Assembly (NCBI GenBank): GCA_964035795.1
Contig: OZ038325.1
Location: forward strand, 1,071,263 to 1,135,262
DNA length: 64,000 nucleotides
Direction of reading: 5' to 3'
From: Pterobdella sp. o SKG-2022
Taxonomy: Eukaryota > Annelida > Clitellata > Hirudinida > Piscicolidae
The notes beneath the pieces were generated by a model, which was not told where the DNA came from, did no database searches, and saw only the letters and a program-made list of their open reading frames with translations. Positions 24,682 to 35,623 of this stretch are shown here, piece by piece. Position 1 is the first letter of the stretch. Every line of letters begins with the position of its first letter. Position numbers and translations under genes: made by a program.

Positions 24682-26320
24682 CTTATGTACGCTAGTGTTT
24701 TTCATATCACCAATTTGGATTTTTTTTATTCAATTTTTTCTGTCCATTTTTTCATTCACTCATCGTCCATTCATTCACCCGTCCATCCCGTTACCATCCA
24801 TCTAACCAATCACATTTCAGAAAAAGCAACCCAAGAGTAACCCTACCTTACTCCATTGAGGCAGACTTTTCCAAACATGATGACATCACTAGAGTCTTCT
24901 TCGTGACCACTGGCAAGTAGGTGAAGGGATGACTGGATAGATAAGCAAATAGATGGATAGATAGATAGATAGACAGATAGATAGATGGATAGATAGATAG
25001 ATAGATAACTTTCTTCAGGTCAAAGCTGATTGGCGAGGCAGATGTGGCGTCAGAAAATGTTTGTGATGAGAAGATGCTTTATTTTAAGGTTCTCAATGAC
25101 ACATCATCATCATAGTTTTTTTTATCTCCATGATCCGCCGTGAACGTACCCACCTACACAACATCACTCCCACCCACACCACATCACTCCCATCCACACC
25201 ACATCACTCCCAACCACACCACATCACCCTCCCGTCACCACATCGCCCTCTCGTCACCACAACACCCTCTCGTCACCACAGTCAAACGTGAGAGACTGGT
25301 TAAACGCCATTCCTTTTCGTCTCAACTACTCTCTAAAAATAGACAAGCCTTACAACCGAGGGGGCGTCACTCCCATCGACTCATACTACCTGATTGACCA
25401 ATCAAAAGCCATTGATGTAATCATGGTGGATTTCAAAAAGAATTGTGGTGATGATGACGTGTGTAAGAGTGACCTCAAACTACAAGCTTCTCTTGATTTG
25501 CCGAAGTAAGAGGATGATGATGATGATTTTATTGATAGTATTAAGATAACTACAGTGAGCACATTAATCACTCCAAAGGAACAACGATGAGATATACCGC
25601 CTGAGGGTAGGTCAGGATAAAGTGGTGGTGATGAGGATAGAGGTGGTGAATACTCAAGAAGATGCTCATGACTCTATCCTCTCATTCAACCTCACTGATA
25701 ATATCGTCTTCAGTGGGGTTGATTCTGAGGTTGGGGGGGCGGGATGGTTTAAAGAGGTAAGAGGTGTTAAGGAGTGAGGGGAGAAGAGGGGGCTTAAAGA
25801 GGTGTGTGTGGAGGGGTTGTATTATTATTAATAGTATGTTTTATGGAGGTTATTAGCAGACAAAACCTATTTGAAAACAAAACTAAAAGTCAGTGGCTGT
25901 AACAAACCTCTTCTAAAACTTCTACACCATTAACAAATTAATCAATAACTAAATCAACCAATCAACATTACCGACTAACAAAACAGGAAAATGAAGTGGT
26001 GTGCGATGCATCAGGGGAGCCAATCACGTGCGGCCTAGGCAACCCATTATCTGGGGGTGGTAGGGTGAAGTTTGGCATTAGGCTAAACACCGAGAAAGCA
26101 ACATCATCCAAGCAATCAGCATCTATCATTCTTCTCGCTAACACGTGGGTGGTGTTGGTGGGGGAGATGTTTTGGTGATGTGGCGTTAGTGTTGTGTTTA
26201 ATTTTTTGATTTTTGAAGAAAATTTCTGTCTGGTTGTTGTGAGAATAAATAAACTAATGGGTGAAAATACACGGAAGAGAAACAGACACATGTGTACTTA
26301 TACACATACAGGCAAAAAAA

Positions 26321-26352
<32 letters not shown>

Positions 26353-27571
26353 ACACACACACACACACAGGACGAGCGAGGAGGTAGAGGAGAAGGACAA
26401 CAGGTTGGAACTCAAGTTGGAGATAAAGGTTGAGACTGACCTGTATATGAGCGGGTATTATTATTATTATTATTATTTTTTATTATTATTGATATTTATT
26501 ATTATTATCATTATTAATGTTTTTATTATATTTTTTTTTAATTGAAATAATGCGATTATCAAAAAAGCATCATTACCACCAGCACTACCACTACTTTTAT
26601 TACCACACTAATTTACAAGCACCTTTAACCAACCAATTCTAATCCCTACCTTTAAACATTCCACTCCTAACCCTACCGCCCTTAGTCTCACCAGCATAAC
26701 CACTGCTCCTAATACCATTTGATTCTAACCACCCTTAATTCCACCACCTCCATCTCCACCACCCTACCACAACAGGAGTTCAGATCCGGTGAGTGTGTTT
26801 TTCAGTGGCAAGGGCGAGGGGGCGAGTGAAGTGAAAGAGGAAGAAGATATTGGACCGGAAGTTAAACATAGTTATGAGGTGAAAGCTGTGTATTTTAGAC
26901 GTATATTTTTAAAAGGCTTATCTGTTCACTAAGCTACTATAATCCAATTAACAATCTTCTATCACCAACCAACCTTCAGTTCACCATTATCCACCTGAAA
27001 CCTCCACCTTCCATCAACACATCCACTTTCATTTCACCACCACCACCCACCGCGCCACAACCCAGATAAAGAACATAGGCAACGCCACAGTGGCAGCAAG
27101 CAAGGTGAGTGTATGGTGGCCCCATGAGTTATACAGTGATCATCCCCATGGTAAACATCTTCTCTATCTCCTTGACCCTGTTTTGGTGGGTGGAGGGATG
27201 GTTATGGGTTTGGGGAGGATGAGTCGGCAGAAAGTGGCTAATGTCTAGGTGGGAGTATAGTGAGTTAAGGCAAGGGTAGTATAAGCTTAGAGTGAATTGG
27301 GTGTGGCAAGGTTGAAGAGCTTTTGATGTTCCCAAGAGGAGAGTGCATCAATACAACGGTATGTAATTTTTGTAATACAAAAAAAATCACAGCAATAATG
27401 ATAATAGGAATAATAATACTTCAATAATAATAATATTAACATAAATAAGAATAAAAATATGAATAAAAATAAATTTAATTATTTTTATTATTTTTAATAT
27501 CAAGACGGAAGGAGGGAGTGTGGAGTGCAAATACGACCGTCGTATTATCAATCCGCTCAACGTGCAGGTTC

Positions 27572-27605
<34 letters not shown>

Positions 27606-30600
27606 GTAATAATAATAAATGAATTAATAATAAAAACTAATAAAATAAAAAATGAAACAATAATATTAAAGGAAACAATAAAAAATAAAATAAATAATAA
27701 TAAAAATAATAATTAAAATTATGATTTTTTTTTTGCTATAAATTTCATGAAAAGACATTAATATTAATTAATTTCTATAAACAAAAATATTATGACTGTT
27801 ATAAATATAGCTTTGATGAAATTTTGTTTGCTTCCATATCTGTGTAGGTCGATTACTCTAAAAAACTGCAGGTAAAAATGCGAGTAGCCATTTTTTTTGT
27901 TATTAACTTCATTTTTAGTCTTTTAGAAAGCTAACAATTGTAGCTGGAAAAATAGAAATAATAATAATAATAATAGTTTTTTTTGTTCTTCATCAATTTA
28001 ACCAGGGTTCTTTTTTTATTTTTTCATTGCTAATAATTTTTGATAAACATTTCTTATTAGAAGTCACTTTTAGTTTTTAACCAAAATCAACTTTTAGTTT
28101 TATTAATTCTAAATTTAGTTTCCAATTTTAATTGAGATTCACTTGCTTTCAAAAATAAATTTTAGAATTCTCTTGATTCTCTAACATTAGTTGCTTTATT
28201 TTCTGGTTGGGATTAATATTCCACCAATAATCATAGCATCATAATCATGACTCATTCTTTAATGATTTCATTATTATATGCTAATCATCATTCCATTATT
28301 ATTATATGTTAATCATTACAAACATCATCATTATCATCAAAAACATCCTCATCATCGTCATCACAAACATCCTCATCATCATCATCAAAAACATCCTCAT
28401 CATCACAAACATCATCATCATCACAAACATCATCATCATCATTATCACAAACGTCATCATCATCATCATCACAAAAATCATCATCATTCCTTTATTATTA
28501 TCTCCTCCATTCCTCCTGCTTTCACATCATCATCACTCTCCCCCTTTCTAGGGTTCTTGTTTTTTCTCATCATTTCACCATCGCCACCTCTTTCTCGTCA
28601 TCCTCATCACCCACCCACCTTTTTATGTCGTCCTCATAATACTCTTCCTCTTCATCATCATCATCCTTTTCACTATTATAACAGACAAAAGACAGCTTGA
28701 ACTTACAAATCATGAAAGCCAGGTTGGAAAGCAAGACAAAAAGACACGCAAAAGATGAGAATAAAGAGGAAGAAGACGAAGAAGATGATAATGAGGGACT
28801 GAGGAACAAAGTAAAGAGGTATGCTAAATCAAGCGCCTTGTCTTTTGGAGGATTCAGCAGCAAAGAGCTGGTAATAAATCATTTTTGTGATGTAGTTCGT
28901 TTCAATGTTAATGATCATTATCTTGATATGTATCTGTCACACTCAATTTTCTAGTGGGTTTTCACTGGGCATCCAAAACACACAAATTATATCACCCAGC
29001 ACACTATCACCACACACCCACCCAACTATCACCACACACCCACCCAACCATCACCATACACCCACCCAACCATCACCATACACCTACCCAACCATCACCA
29101 CACACCTACCCAACCATCACCACACACCCACCCAACCATACCACCACAGGACTGTGATAAAAAAACTGCCAAATGTGTGTTGATTGTATGCAACCTGCAA
29201 GAGTTGAAAACTGGCCACAGTGTGGTTTTGAGGTTCAGATCTAGGTTGTGGAGTGCTACTATGGTGCAGGTGGGTGGATGGGGTGTGGTGTGAAGTTGGG
29301 TAGAGAGGAGTGTGGTGTGGTGTTGGGTGAAGAGGAGTGTGGTGTGGTGTTGGGTGGAGAGGAGTGGGTTGTGAAGTGGGTGGATGGGGTGTGGTGTGAA
29401 GTTGGGTGGAGAGGAGTGTGGTGTAAAGTTGGGTGGAGAAGGATGTGGTGTGGTGTTGGGTGTAGGAGATGGTGAGTGGGGGTAAAGAGGATTTGTGTGT
29501 GGTGTGGTGGTGTGTGTGGGAAGCGATGTGTAGAGAGGTTAATGTGTTACTGAGTGGAGAAGAGAAGAATCATAAAAGAGGATGTAACTAATTTAATTTT
29601 TTCACCGTCATCATCATTCCTATGCTCAGCTCACAACATGCAGGAATTCAGCAAATACGACAAGATATACATAAATTCAAAAGCCTCAATAGAGATCGAT
29701 CCTAGCTTGAACATCCAACAAACCAGCACCGAAAATGATTCATACAAGGTAAGAGGAAGGGTGGTGAAGTGGTGGATCGTGGTGTGGTGAGGGTGGTGAA
29801 GTGGTGGATCGTGGTGTGGTGAGAGTGGTGATGTGGTAAAGTGGTCGGTGGGGATGTAGTGATGTGGTGAGTGGTGGTGTGGTGGTATGAGGTTAACATC
29901 GCAAGGTTTGGTGGTTGGTGGTGGTAGATTGATGTTCTCAATTTCGAAGCTTGGGTGAGTGGTTGGGTGGTATAAAGCTATTACTATAAGATTGGTGTGG
30001 TGTTTGGGAAGGTGAGGTGGTTAGTTATTGGGGTGGTAAGTGGGTGGGTAACTTTCATATCAATGTATCATATATTGGCTGGTTTATCACTATTAATTAA
30101 TTCAAATATATAAACTCATTCTAATAATTCAATCAATCAGATATCGACAATAGTTCAGCCCGAGTTCACAACGCCACGAAAAGTGTCTTGGTGGATAATT
30201 TTATTGGCTGTGCTCATTGCTCTCCTTCTTCTCATTGGTCTGATCTTTCTGCTTTGGAAGGTCAGTGTGTGTTTTTGCTGTGTTATTTATCTTTTGTGTG
30301 TTCACTTGGCTATGTGTGTTGGATGTTTGTTTTAACTTTATGTGTGGATGTTATCATTATTGTTTTATGTGTCATACGTTTGCATAGTTTACTCATGTGT
30401 TTTTAATGTTTATGTGTTTGCATGTTTTTGAGCTTTAATATGTGGTAATATGTTGGCTCCCTGTAGCAAGAAGTTGGAACCATCAACAAAAAGTGCAAAT
30501 CTACAATTAATATCGAGAGCTTAAAATTTTAAACTAGCGCTGTATAATTTAATATCTTAGCCATTGTGACATTACGTCATAACCACTCAACCAATCGCAG

Positions 30601-30684
30601 TGCGGCTTTTTCAAACGGAGCAGAGGATCTTCAATGGCCTCACACAAGGCTGAGATGCTAAAAAAGCCCTATGATGAAGATTGA
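18282..30684 (+). CDS. Integrin alpha, laminin-receptor (alpha6/PS1) type
   Basis: A complete gene of 31 phase-consistent exons gives 1,079 residues. Order: signal peptide (about 23 residues), seven-blade FG-GAP propeller, thigh and calf domains, transmembrane segment (WWIILLAVLIALLLLIGLIF) and cytoplasmic CGFFKRSR. Three Ca-binding loops are visible in the propeller (DFNNDGLDD, DIDQDGYQD, DIDENGYPD). CAHRF, HSEFGLCQAGISA and the PGPYIWRGAVSV block mark the laminin-binding subfamily. A dibasic KVKR site (exon 27) matches the heavy/light-chain cleavage position. It would pair with an integrin beta as a basement-membrane receptor. The tail after GFFKR is short, 25 residues from CGFF to the end. 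Exon coordinates are in the next two entries. Confidence 0.95.
18890..20671 (+). other. Integrin intron 3 with repeat fragments
   Basis: A 1.78-kb intron. It contains a hairpin-tailed retroelement fragment near 19630-19690, GGAT/GAAT-type degenerate tandem sequence (about 19690-20240), a slightly GC-richer patch around 19880-20000 that may be another dispersed repeat, and a CA run at 20322-20338. No missing exon is needed by phase. Confidence 0.6.
19600..19690 (+). mobile_element. LINE/SINE-type hairpin 3' tail
   Basis: gcgcct (19638-19643) and aggcgc (19660-19665) pair perfectly and are followed by tatataagttctata. Same architecture as the fragment at 5706 and the LINE 3' end at 60014. The 5' boundary is not identifiable by eye. 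Confidence 0.45.
23866..24222 (+). mobile_element. Dispersed repeat copy (SINE- or MITE-like), intron 15
   Basis: A compositionally distinct, GC-richer block of about 350 bp in integrin intron 15. Its last 67 bp (24155-24222) recur at 49757-49823 with two mismatches. That tail forms a nested hairpin: actgctgta pairs with tacagcagt, and inside it cccag pairs with ctggg. It ends in attattatt. The class is not identified. Confidence 0.6.
24577..24680. repeat. (GT)n microsatellite
   Basis: About 50 GT units in integrin intron 16. The long Cys-Val reading frames here are artefacts. Confidence 0.97.
24952..25008. repeat. (GATA)n microsatellite
   Basis: Imperfect GATA array in integrin intron 17, with ggat and gaca variants. 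Confidence 0.95.
26318..26370. repeat. (CA)n microsatellite forming a splice acceptor
   Basis: The CA array ends in acacag immediately before integrin exon 22 (26371). The microsatellite therefore takes the place of the polypyrimidine tract. Confidence 0.93.
27872..28684 (+). other. Integrin intron 26 with CAT/ATC repeat
   Basis: T-rich first half, then degenerate (CAT/ATC)n repeats at about 28270-28500. The His-rich and Ile-rich frames reading through it are simple-sequence artefacts. Confidence 0.75.
29003..29148. repeat. Short tandem repeat, about 22 bp unit
   Basis: Repeats of cccacccaaccatcaccaca with minor variants, directly before the acceptor of integrin exon 28 (29150). Confidence 0.85.
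29270..29470. repeat. GT-rich tandem repeat, about 29 bp unit
   Basis: Repeats based on gtgtggtgtggtgttgggtg and gagaggagtg starting right at the donor of integrin exon 28. A similar GGT-rich repeat follows at 29757-29850, at the donor of exon 29. Confidence 0.8.
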
Positions 30685-30687
30685 GAA

Positions 30688-30830
30688 GGAGGAGGAGGAG
30701 GAGGAGAAGAAGAAGAAGAAGAAGAAGAAGAAGAAGAAGAAGAAGAAGAAGAAGAAGAAGGAGGAGGAGGAGGAGGAAGAGGAGGAGGAAGAAGAGGAAG
30801 AGAAGGAGAATGAGGAGGATGAGGAGGGAG
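30688..30830. repeat. (GAA/GGA)n purine tract
   Basis: A pure purine tract of GAA and GGA triplets starting four bases after the integrin stop codon, probably within its 3' UTR. Mirror symmetry could allow triplex DNA. The Glu/Lys ORF is an artefact. Confidence 0.93.
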
Positions 30831-31008
30831 ATATAAGTAATGATGGCGGGGTTGAAAAATTATGATTTTCAAGAAAAAAAAGCTTATTTAAAATTAGCCA
30901 TTGTAGTTTTGAAGCTTATTTGCCATTATATGAGCATAATGAGATTTGGATTAGGTGTAAATATAATGCTCATGATAATGATATTCATAATAACAATAAT
31001 AATAATAT

Positions 31009-31190
31009 TGTCCGCCCGTATAGCCTCGAGGTAGAGCATTAGACTAATTATCTAAAGTTACCGGGTTCGATCCCGCGTGGGCCGACAATTAGCACCTCTT
31101 CCACAGTGTGTTTTCGCTAGATTAAATTTTTAGCAAGATCTATAAGGAAAAGTGCTTCATGAATACCGCATTACATTACATAATGATAAT
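31009..31190 (+). mobile_element. tRNA-derived SINE
   Basis: The head (31009-31086) resembles a tRNA. The acceptor stem gtccgcc/ggccgac has six of seven pairs. The anticodon arm ttaga-ctaatta-tctaa would give AAT (Ile). The B box is GGTTCGATCC, with a weaker A box at tagcctcgagg. The D arm and T stem have mismatches, so a working tRNA is unlikely. About 100 bp of unrelated body follow, then an AT-rich tail (attacattacataatgataataat). This structure is that of a tRNA-derived SINE transcribed by RNA polymerase III. Confidence 0.7.
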
Positions 31191-31458
31191 AATAATAACA
31201 ATATATTTATTATTATTATTATTATTATTATTGTAAAGAGTGACTTGAAAACTGTTCAAAAAGTATTGCTTGCTTTGGTCTTTTCTGGCGTCATGATTGT
31301 TTTTAACTATTAACACTCATAATAAAAATAATAATATAAAACTATTATTATTATTATTATTGTTATATAAGATTTCACAGATTTGTTTGTAATAATGAAT
31401 TTCAGTTACCATTGGTATTTTATTTGTTTGTTCTTTTAATATGCTTTTTTTTGATATT

Positions 31459-31516
<58 letters not shown>

Positions 31517-34223
31517 TTCTTGTTATTGACGAGGACAATGTTTGTTCTCTTATTAGAAATCTCAGCTTTTCTGTTTTGTTTTTGGTCATTATAGTCTTCA
31601 AATAATCAAATTTAATATTCGTCGAAACAATCGTTTCAAATATCTTTAAATTTTTTCTCACATTCATTTATTTTTATATTGATTTTTTGAAATTATTTTT
31701 TTTTTTATGAACTAATCCAGTTATGACTCAGTGCGTTATTTTATCTTTAATATCACTACTATTAATTTAATTATTTTTATTATTATCATTATTATTATCA
31801 TCATCATTATTATTATTATTATCATCATTATTATTATTATGGTATCGACATTAAAATCATCATTCAATCAGATTGTATTACAATCAACACGAGTTTAAAA
31901 TGAAATAACCTATGTTTATTTCCACGTCTTTATGCTTTTGTTAGTTTTATTCTGTTTTTGTTCATCGATTATTGCTCTTATTATGACTATTATTGTTGGT
32001 ATTTTTATTAATATTTTTTTTCTATTATTATGATTATTATTGTTTTTATGATTATCATTGTTATGTTAATCATTATAGTTATTATTATTATTATTGTTGT
32101 TGTTGCTATTCCATGTGTTCTATTCCATTGTTTTCAGTCATCTGTCCTTTTACCATTGCAATTTCCTTCCACTTTTCAGCTCGGGTGCGTTTACAATCGT
32201 TCTTATAATTATTTTCAACCTATTATTTCTATTATTTCATTTGTTTTTTGCTTATTATTTCACTCTTATGTTTATTCTTAGCTCATTATTTTATTCTTTC
32301 TAGCTTATAAAACCATCCTCTCATCTTTAGGATTCAACGTAAGATTCTATTTAAAGTTCTTTATGACGTCACCAAGCTTTTAAGCGCCAGATGCTATTTT
32401 TGAATTTTAATATTTACTGTGTAAGTAAATAAAAGTGTTTGGTTCAAATGGTTATAATTTAAATATATCTATATTCATTATACATATATCGGTGCGCATT
32501 AAACTCATAAGGCACTCACATTATCAAGGAATGTTTAATTAATTTTTTTTTAACAGTATAATTTTTAGCAGTATAATCCAATTAGATTAGACTGCTGTGT
32601 AAGTCGCAGTAACTGCGGTTTGGAGAACTGTGGCTAAATATATACTTGGGATTCAGTTGAACTTTCAAAGTTTTATTCACTTAAATGTAAATCGATAATT
32701 TTTATGGTTAAAAAATTTCAAATACTAGTTTTTTTGAACTATTTCAGGATTTCATTAAGAAACGATACAAAATTATATACATAGTAAAGAACTATTTTTT
32801 CTATTAAATAATTATAAATAATAATAATAACGACATTTCTCCTCTTAATCGTTTTTAATCTTCGATTTTAAAAATTTTCACTTTGAACCGCTAATCTTCG
32901 CCAACTCACCTATTTCTTGTATCGACCTGTTTCCGTTGTAGTTATGCGGTATTTTTGTTGTATCGGTTTTATTTTGTTGTATTCAACTTTACGTAATTTG
33001 TATCGACCTATTTCTGTTGTATCCTTGTGGTATAATATTTGTATTAACCTTTTTCCGTTGTATTCATGCTGTATATTTTTTTGTAGGGACCTATTTAAGC
33101 AAAATTTTGTATCACTCTCTTCTATTGTATACAACTTTTTTGTATGCCATTAATTTTGCACCTTTACAGTGTTTTCCTCAATTTGCTTTTTAATTTAATA
33201 ATTTCACATCAAACCCTGTTGTATTCTATGTCCGTTATAATATACCATATTACGTCATGAAATACCACAAGTATACCTTGTATCGGATATATACCGAATA
33301 TTAAATTGTATAATGCTCTATATTTTACTTTTTGTTGTGATTCATTGCTTCCATACGCTTTGACCTTGCTTCCGATTGATATTTTATTTAATCTTCCGAA
33401 GGTTGTTTTGGTTAATTAAGGTATGTATTAATTTTCTAAAAATATCGATTTTACATTAAGTTTGTATTGATTTTTACATTAAAATTATTTTTTTATCGTC
33501 CACTCCTCGGCAAGTGCGGGTCAACATTTGAATCCATGCTAGTTATAAATAGAATAATTGCGCTAAAAATAGCACTCAGTAGGAGGCATAAAAATAAAAG
33601 GTTTCTGATTTTTATTATTAGCATTAGTTTTAGTGGTGTCATTGAAACTATTAATTTTATTTTGATACTTTTTATTGATTTAATAAATTAGTGAAAAAAA
33701 AATCTAAAAAAACGAAATTCAAAATACATAATTAATAATAAAATAAAAAATAAGAAAAATGTGAAGTTGATAGAGTTAAAATGCTCAAATAAATTTTAAA
33801 AGTGAACTCAACTTCAAACACAACATTCTCAAAGATGTGAACTACCCACGAGGCATTTGTGATGGCAACTACAACAAAACCCACAACAACAACTGCTATT
33901 ACACAACCCACACAATATAACCTCACGAAACAAACAACTAAAAAGAGTTTTTCACAGATAATATTTCTTTTTCAGCATCACCATTATACTAATGGCATTT
34001 AACTTTTCAATGGAAGCATCATCAATACAGCATGAACACCCAGTCAGAATACATTATTTCTTCTTTATTACACAAACCACCCCTCCACCATCCCAACACC
34101 AAAATTCTTCACTACACTCTTCCACCACACAACATCCATTACTACATAATCATACCACACAACTCTTCCCCTCCCACCTGAGCCCTCCACACACCACACC
34201 CTACAACACCCCCTCTCCCACAA
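31191..34223. other. Gene-poor AT-rich intergenic region
   Basis: About 3 kb between the integrin gene and convergent Dr1. It holds (AAT)n/(ATT)n runs (31208-31240, 31461-31512, 31760-31840), a decayed minisatellite (32912-33140) and C-rich simple sequence before Dr1. A fragment at 32567-32596 (agcagtataatc with inverted actgct) resembles the hairpin tail of the repeat at 24155. No coding block supported. Confidence 0.65.
32912..33140. repeat. Diverged minisatellite, about 41 bp period
   Basis: Five to six degenerate copies of a unit like ttgtatcgacctatttctg followed by ttgtattcntg. The gtatcgacct-like starts fall at about 32919, 32957, 33000, 33041 and 33084. Frames stay partly open on both strands, explaining the overlapping ORFs there. 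Confidence 0.7.
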
Positions 34224-35222
34224 TCATGAGTCATAATCGTTATAATCATCATCTTCTTTGCAGCCCTGTTGTTGCTGTTCCTGACTTAAACGATGCTGCA
34301 TTTCTTGCCACTCTTGCTGCTCCAACTCTGCCAACTCCAACCTTGCCTAGATGTGATATAACAACAAAAAGTGAGTAACAATAACATTGAATCATTTAGA
34401 GATTTGAAATTTTTGAACTATAAGACCAATTATCTTATAAAAATAGGTTTGAAAATCATAATTATAAATAATATTTATTTATATACACAAAACATGAGTG
34501 ATAAAATGGGACAGACCTTAGCAAAGAGGTCTTGCTGAATCTGGTTAAGCTGTTCTTCAGGAATTCCGGAATTTTCTAATTTTGATTTTTTTTGCCTTTT
34601 GTTCCATGCCACATTTTTGGTCTCATCAATCACTGATAGTGTGGCATCTTTGTACCTTTGGAAGCCCAGCTTACTAAGAGCTGTGATGGCAGGTTTGATG
34701 GTTGGGTAGAAAGTGGAGTTTGAGAGGGTAATTATAAAGATTTGAAGAATATTAAAAAAGAATAAATAAATTTTATTTAAATAAAATATTTATTTGTAAA
34801 TTCATATATTCTTCAGTTTTATTTTTTTCAATATTAAAAAGATTTTAGTTTTTTTTTCATAATATAAGTGTTTTATGAGAAAAGAAATTAAAAACAAAAA
34901 GCAAACCATCATAGACATGTTCATGTGAAATGGTTTTCTTCTGTTGTTTATTACAAATTTCATTGGCTTCAGTGGCAACAAAATGAATAAATTCCGTGCA
35001 GCAGTTCAACAGCAGTTCTCTTGCCTCATTTGCCACTCTTACACTAGGCAAAAGTTCTTTTATCATTTTGTTTAAAGCCGCTCTAGGAACACTCAAATCC
35101 TCGTCGTCTTTTTCTGTACTGTTGTTACTGCTCAAAACACTGTTGTTTGCCTGTTGAGACGCTTGGGAGATGGTTGATTTGATCTGCTCAGGAGAATCTT
35201 GTAAGTCCATTTGGTTATTCAT
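34224..35222 (-). CDS. DR1: Dr1 / negative cofactor 2 beta
   Basis: Three exons (35222-34907, 34680-34517, 34346-34224) join in phase to 200 residues (human 176). Dr1 pairs with DRAP1 through a histone fold, binds TBP on DNA and blocks TFIIA/TFIIB recruitment. Visible blocks: VPRAALNKMIKELLPSVRVA, NEARELLLNCCTEFIH, ATEANEICNKQQKKTISHEH (histone fold, about residues 42-110), LSKLGFQRY, LENSGIPEEQLNQIQQDLFA and a Gln-rich C-terminus ending in an acidic tail. The Ser/Gln-rich N-terminal extension of about 35 residues explains the extra length. It is divergent from the dynein gene, 401 bp apart. Confidence 0.96.
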
Positions 35223-35623
35223 GTTTATAAAAGTTTAAAACTTTATTTAAATTAAAATAATAAAATCATTAAAACGAGTCCCACACTTTTAATAGCGTTT
35301 TTATCGGATTTTGTTTTAATTTTTAAAAATTTATTATATCGCTCACAAAGACAAAAATTATTTAATTTTTTTTGTTTTCAAAGTGTTGCATAGTTTTTTA
35401 ATTTTTTTTGAAATGCATTTTCATGACATAAAAATTTGCTTAGAAAAGTCGTTGTTAACTGATATTGCGAATGGCCGTTGTATAGTTCAAATTTTTGAAG
35501 TTCGTAAATAAACTATATTGAAAAACAATGGCTTAATCAGAGAACTTTAAGAATTAAAAAAACTATATTTTCACAAGAAGTTTATAAGATTTTTAAAATT
35601 CGAGTAAGTAATTTTAAAAACAA
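35223..35623. promoter_or_regulatory. Bidirectional promoter interval, Dr1 and dynein
   Basis: 401 bp separate the Dr1 and dynein start codons. AATGGCCGTT at 35470-35479 is identical to the 10-mer at the SNRPF start and resembles a YY1 site. T-rich tracts flank it. The promoter role is inferred from the head-to-head arrangement. Confidence 0.45.

Larger units (their letters stand above)
24821..30684 (+). other. Integrin alpha exons 17-31 (thigh, calf, TM, tail)
   Basis: Exons: 24821-24916, 25019-25088, 25282-25505, 25579-25756, 25987-26144, 26371-26454, 26776-26878, 27066-27185, 27505-27567, 27848-27871, 28685-28870, 29150-29269, 29644-29748, 30141-30260, 30601-30684. Exon 19 carries FKKNCGDDDVCKSDLKL and exon 21 CGLGNPLSGGG. 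Exon 27 holds an acidic insert followed by KVKRYAKSS, exon 28 the DCDKKTAKCVLIVC and RSRLW blocks, exon 30 the transmembrane helix and exon 31 GFFKR. Exon 26 is only 24 bp and rests on phase and splice sites alone. Confidence 0.86.

Noticed and set aside
27346..27355. Extra integrin exon near 27346 (ending at gtatgt)
   Set aside because: Adding it lengthens a segment whose spacing already matches the family exactly when exon 24 (ending 27185) joins exon 25 (27505), and it is not needed for phase.
30671..30872. Glu/Lys-rich and Ser/Pro-rich ORFs after the integrin stop
   Set aside because: Translations of a GAA/GGA purine tract.
31009..31086. Functional tRNA-Ile(AAT) gene
   Set aside because: T-stem and D-arm mismatches and the attached non-tRNA body point to a SINE instead.
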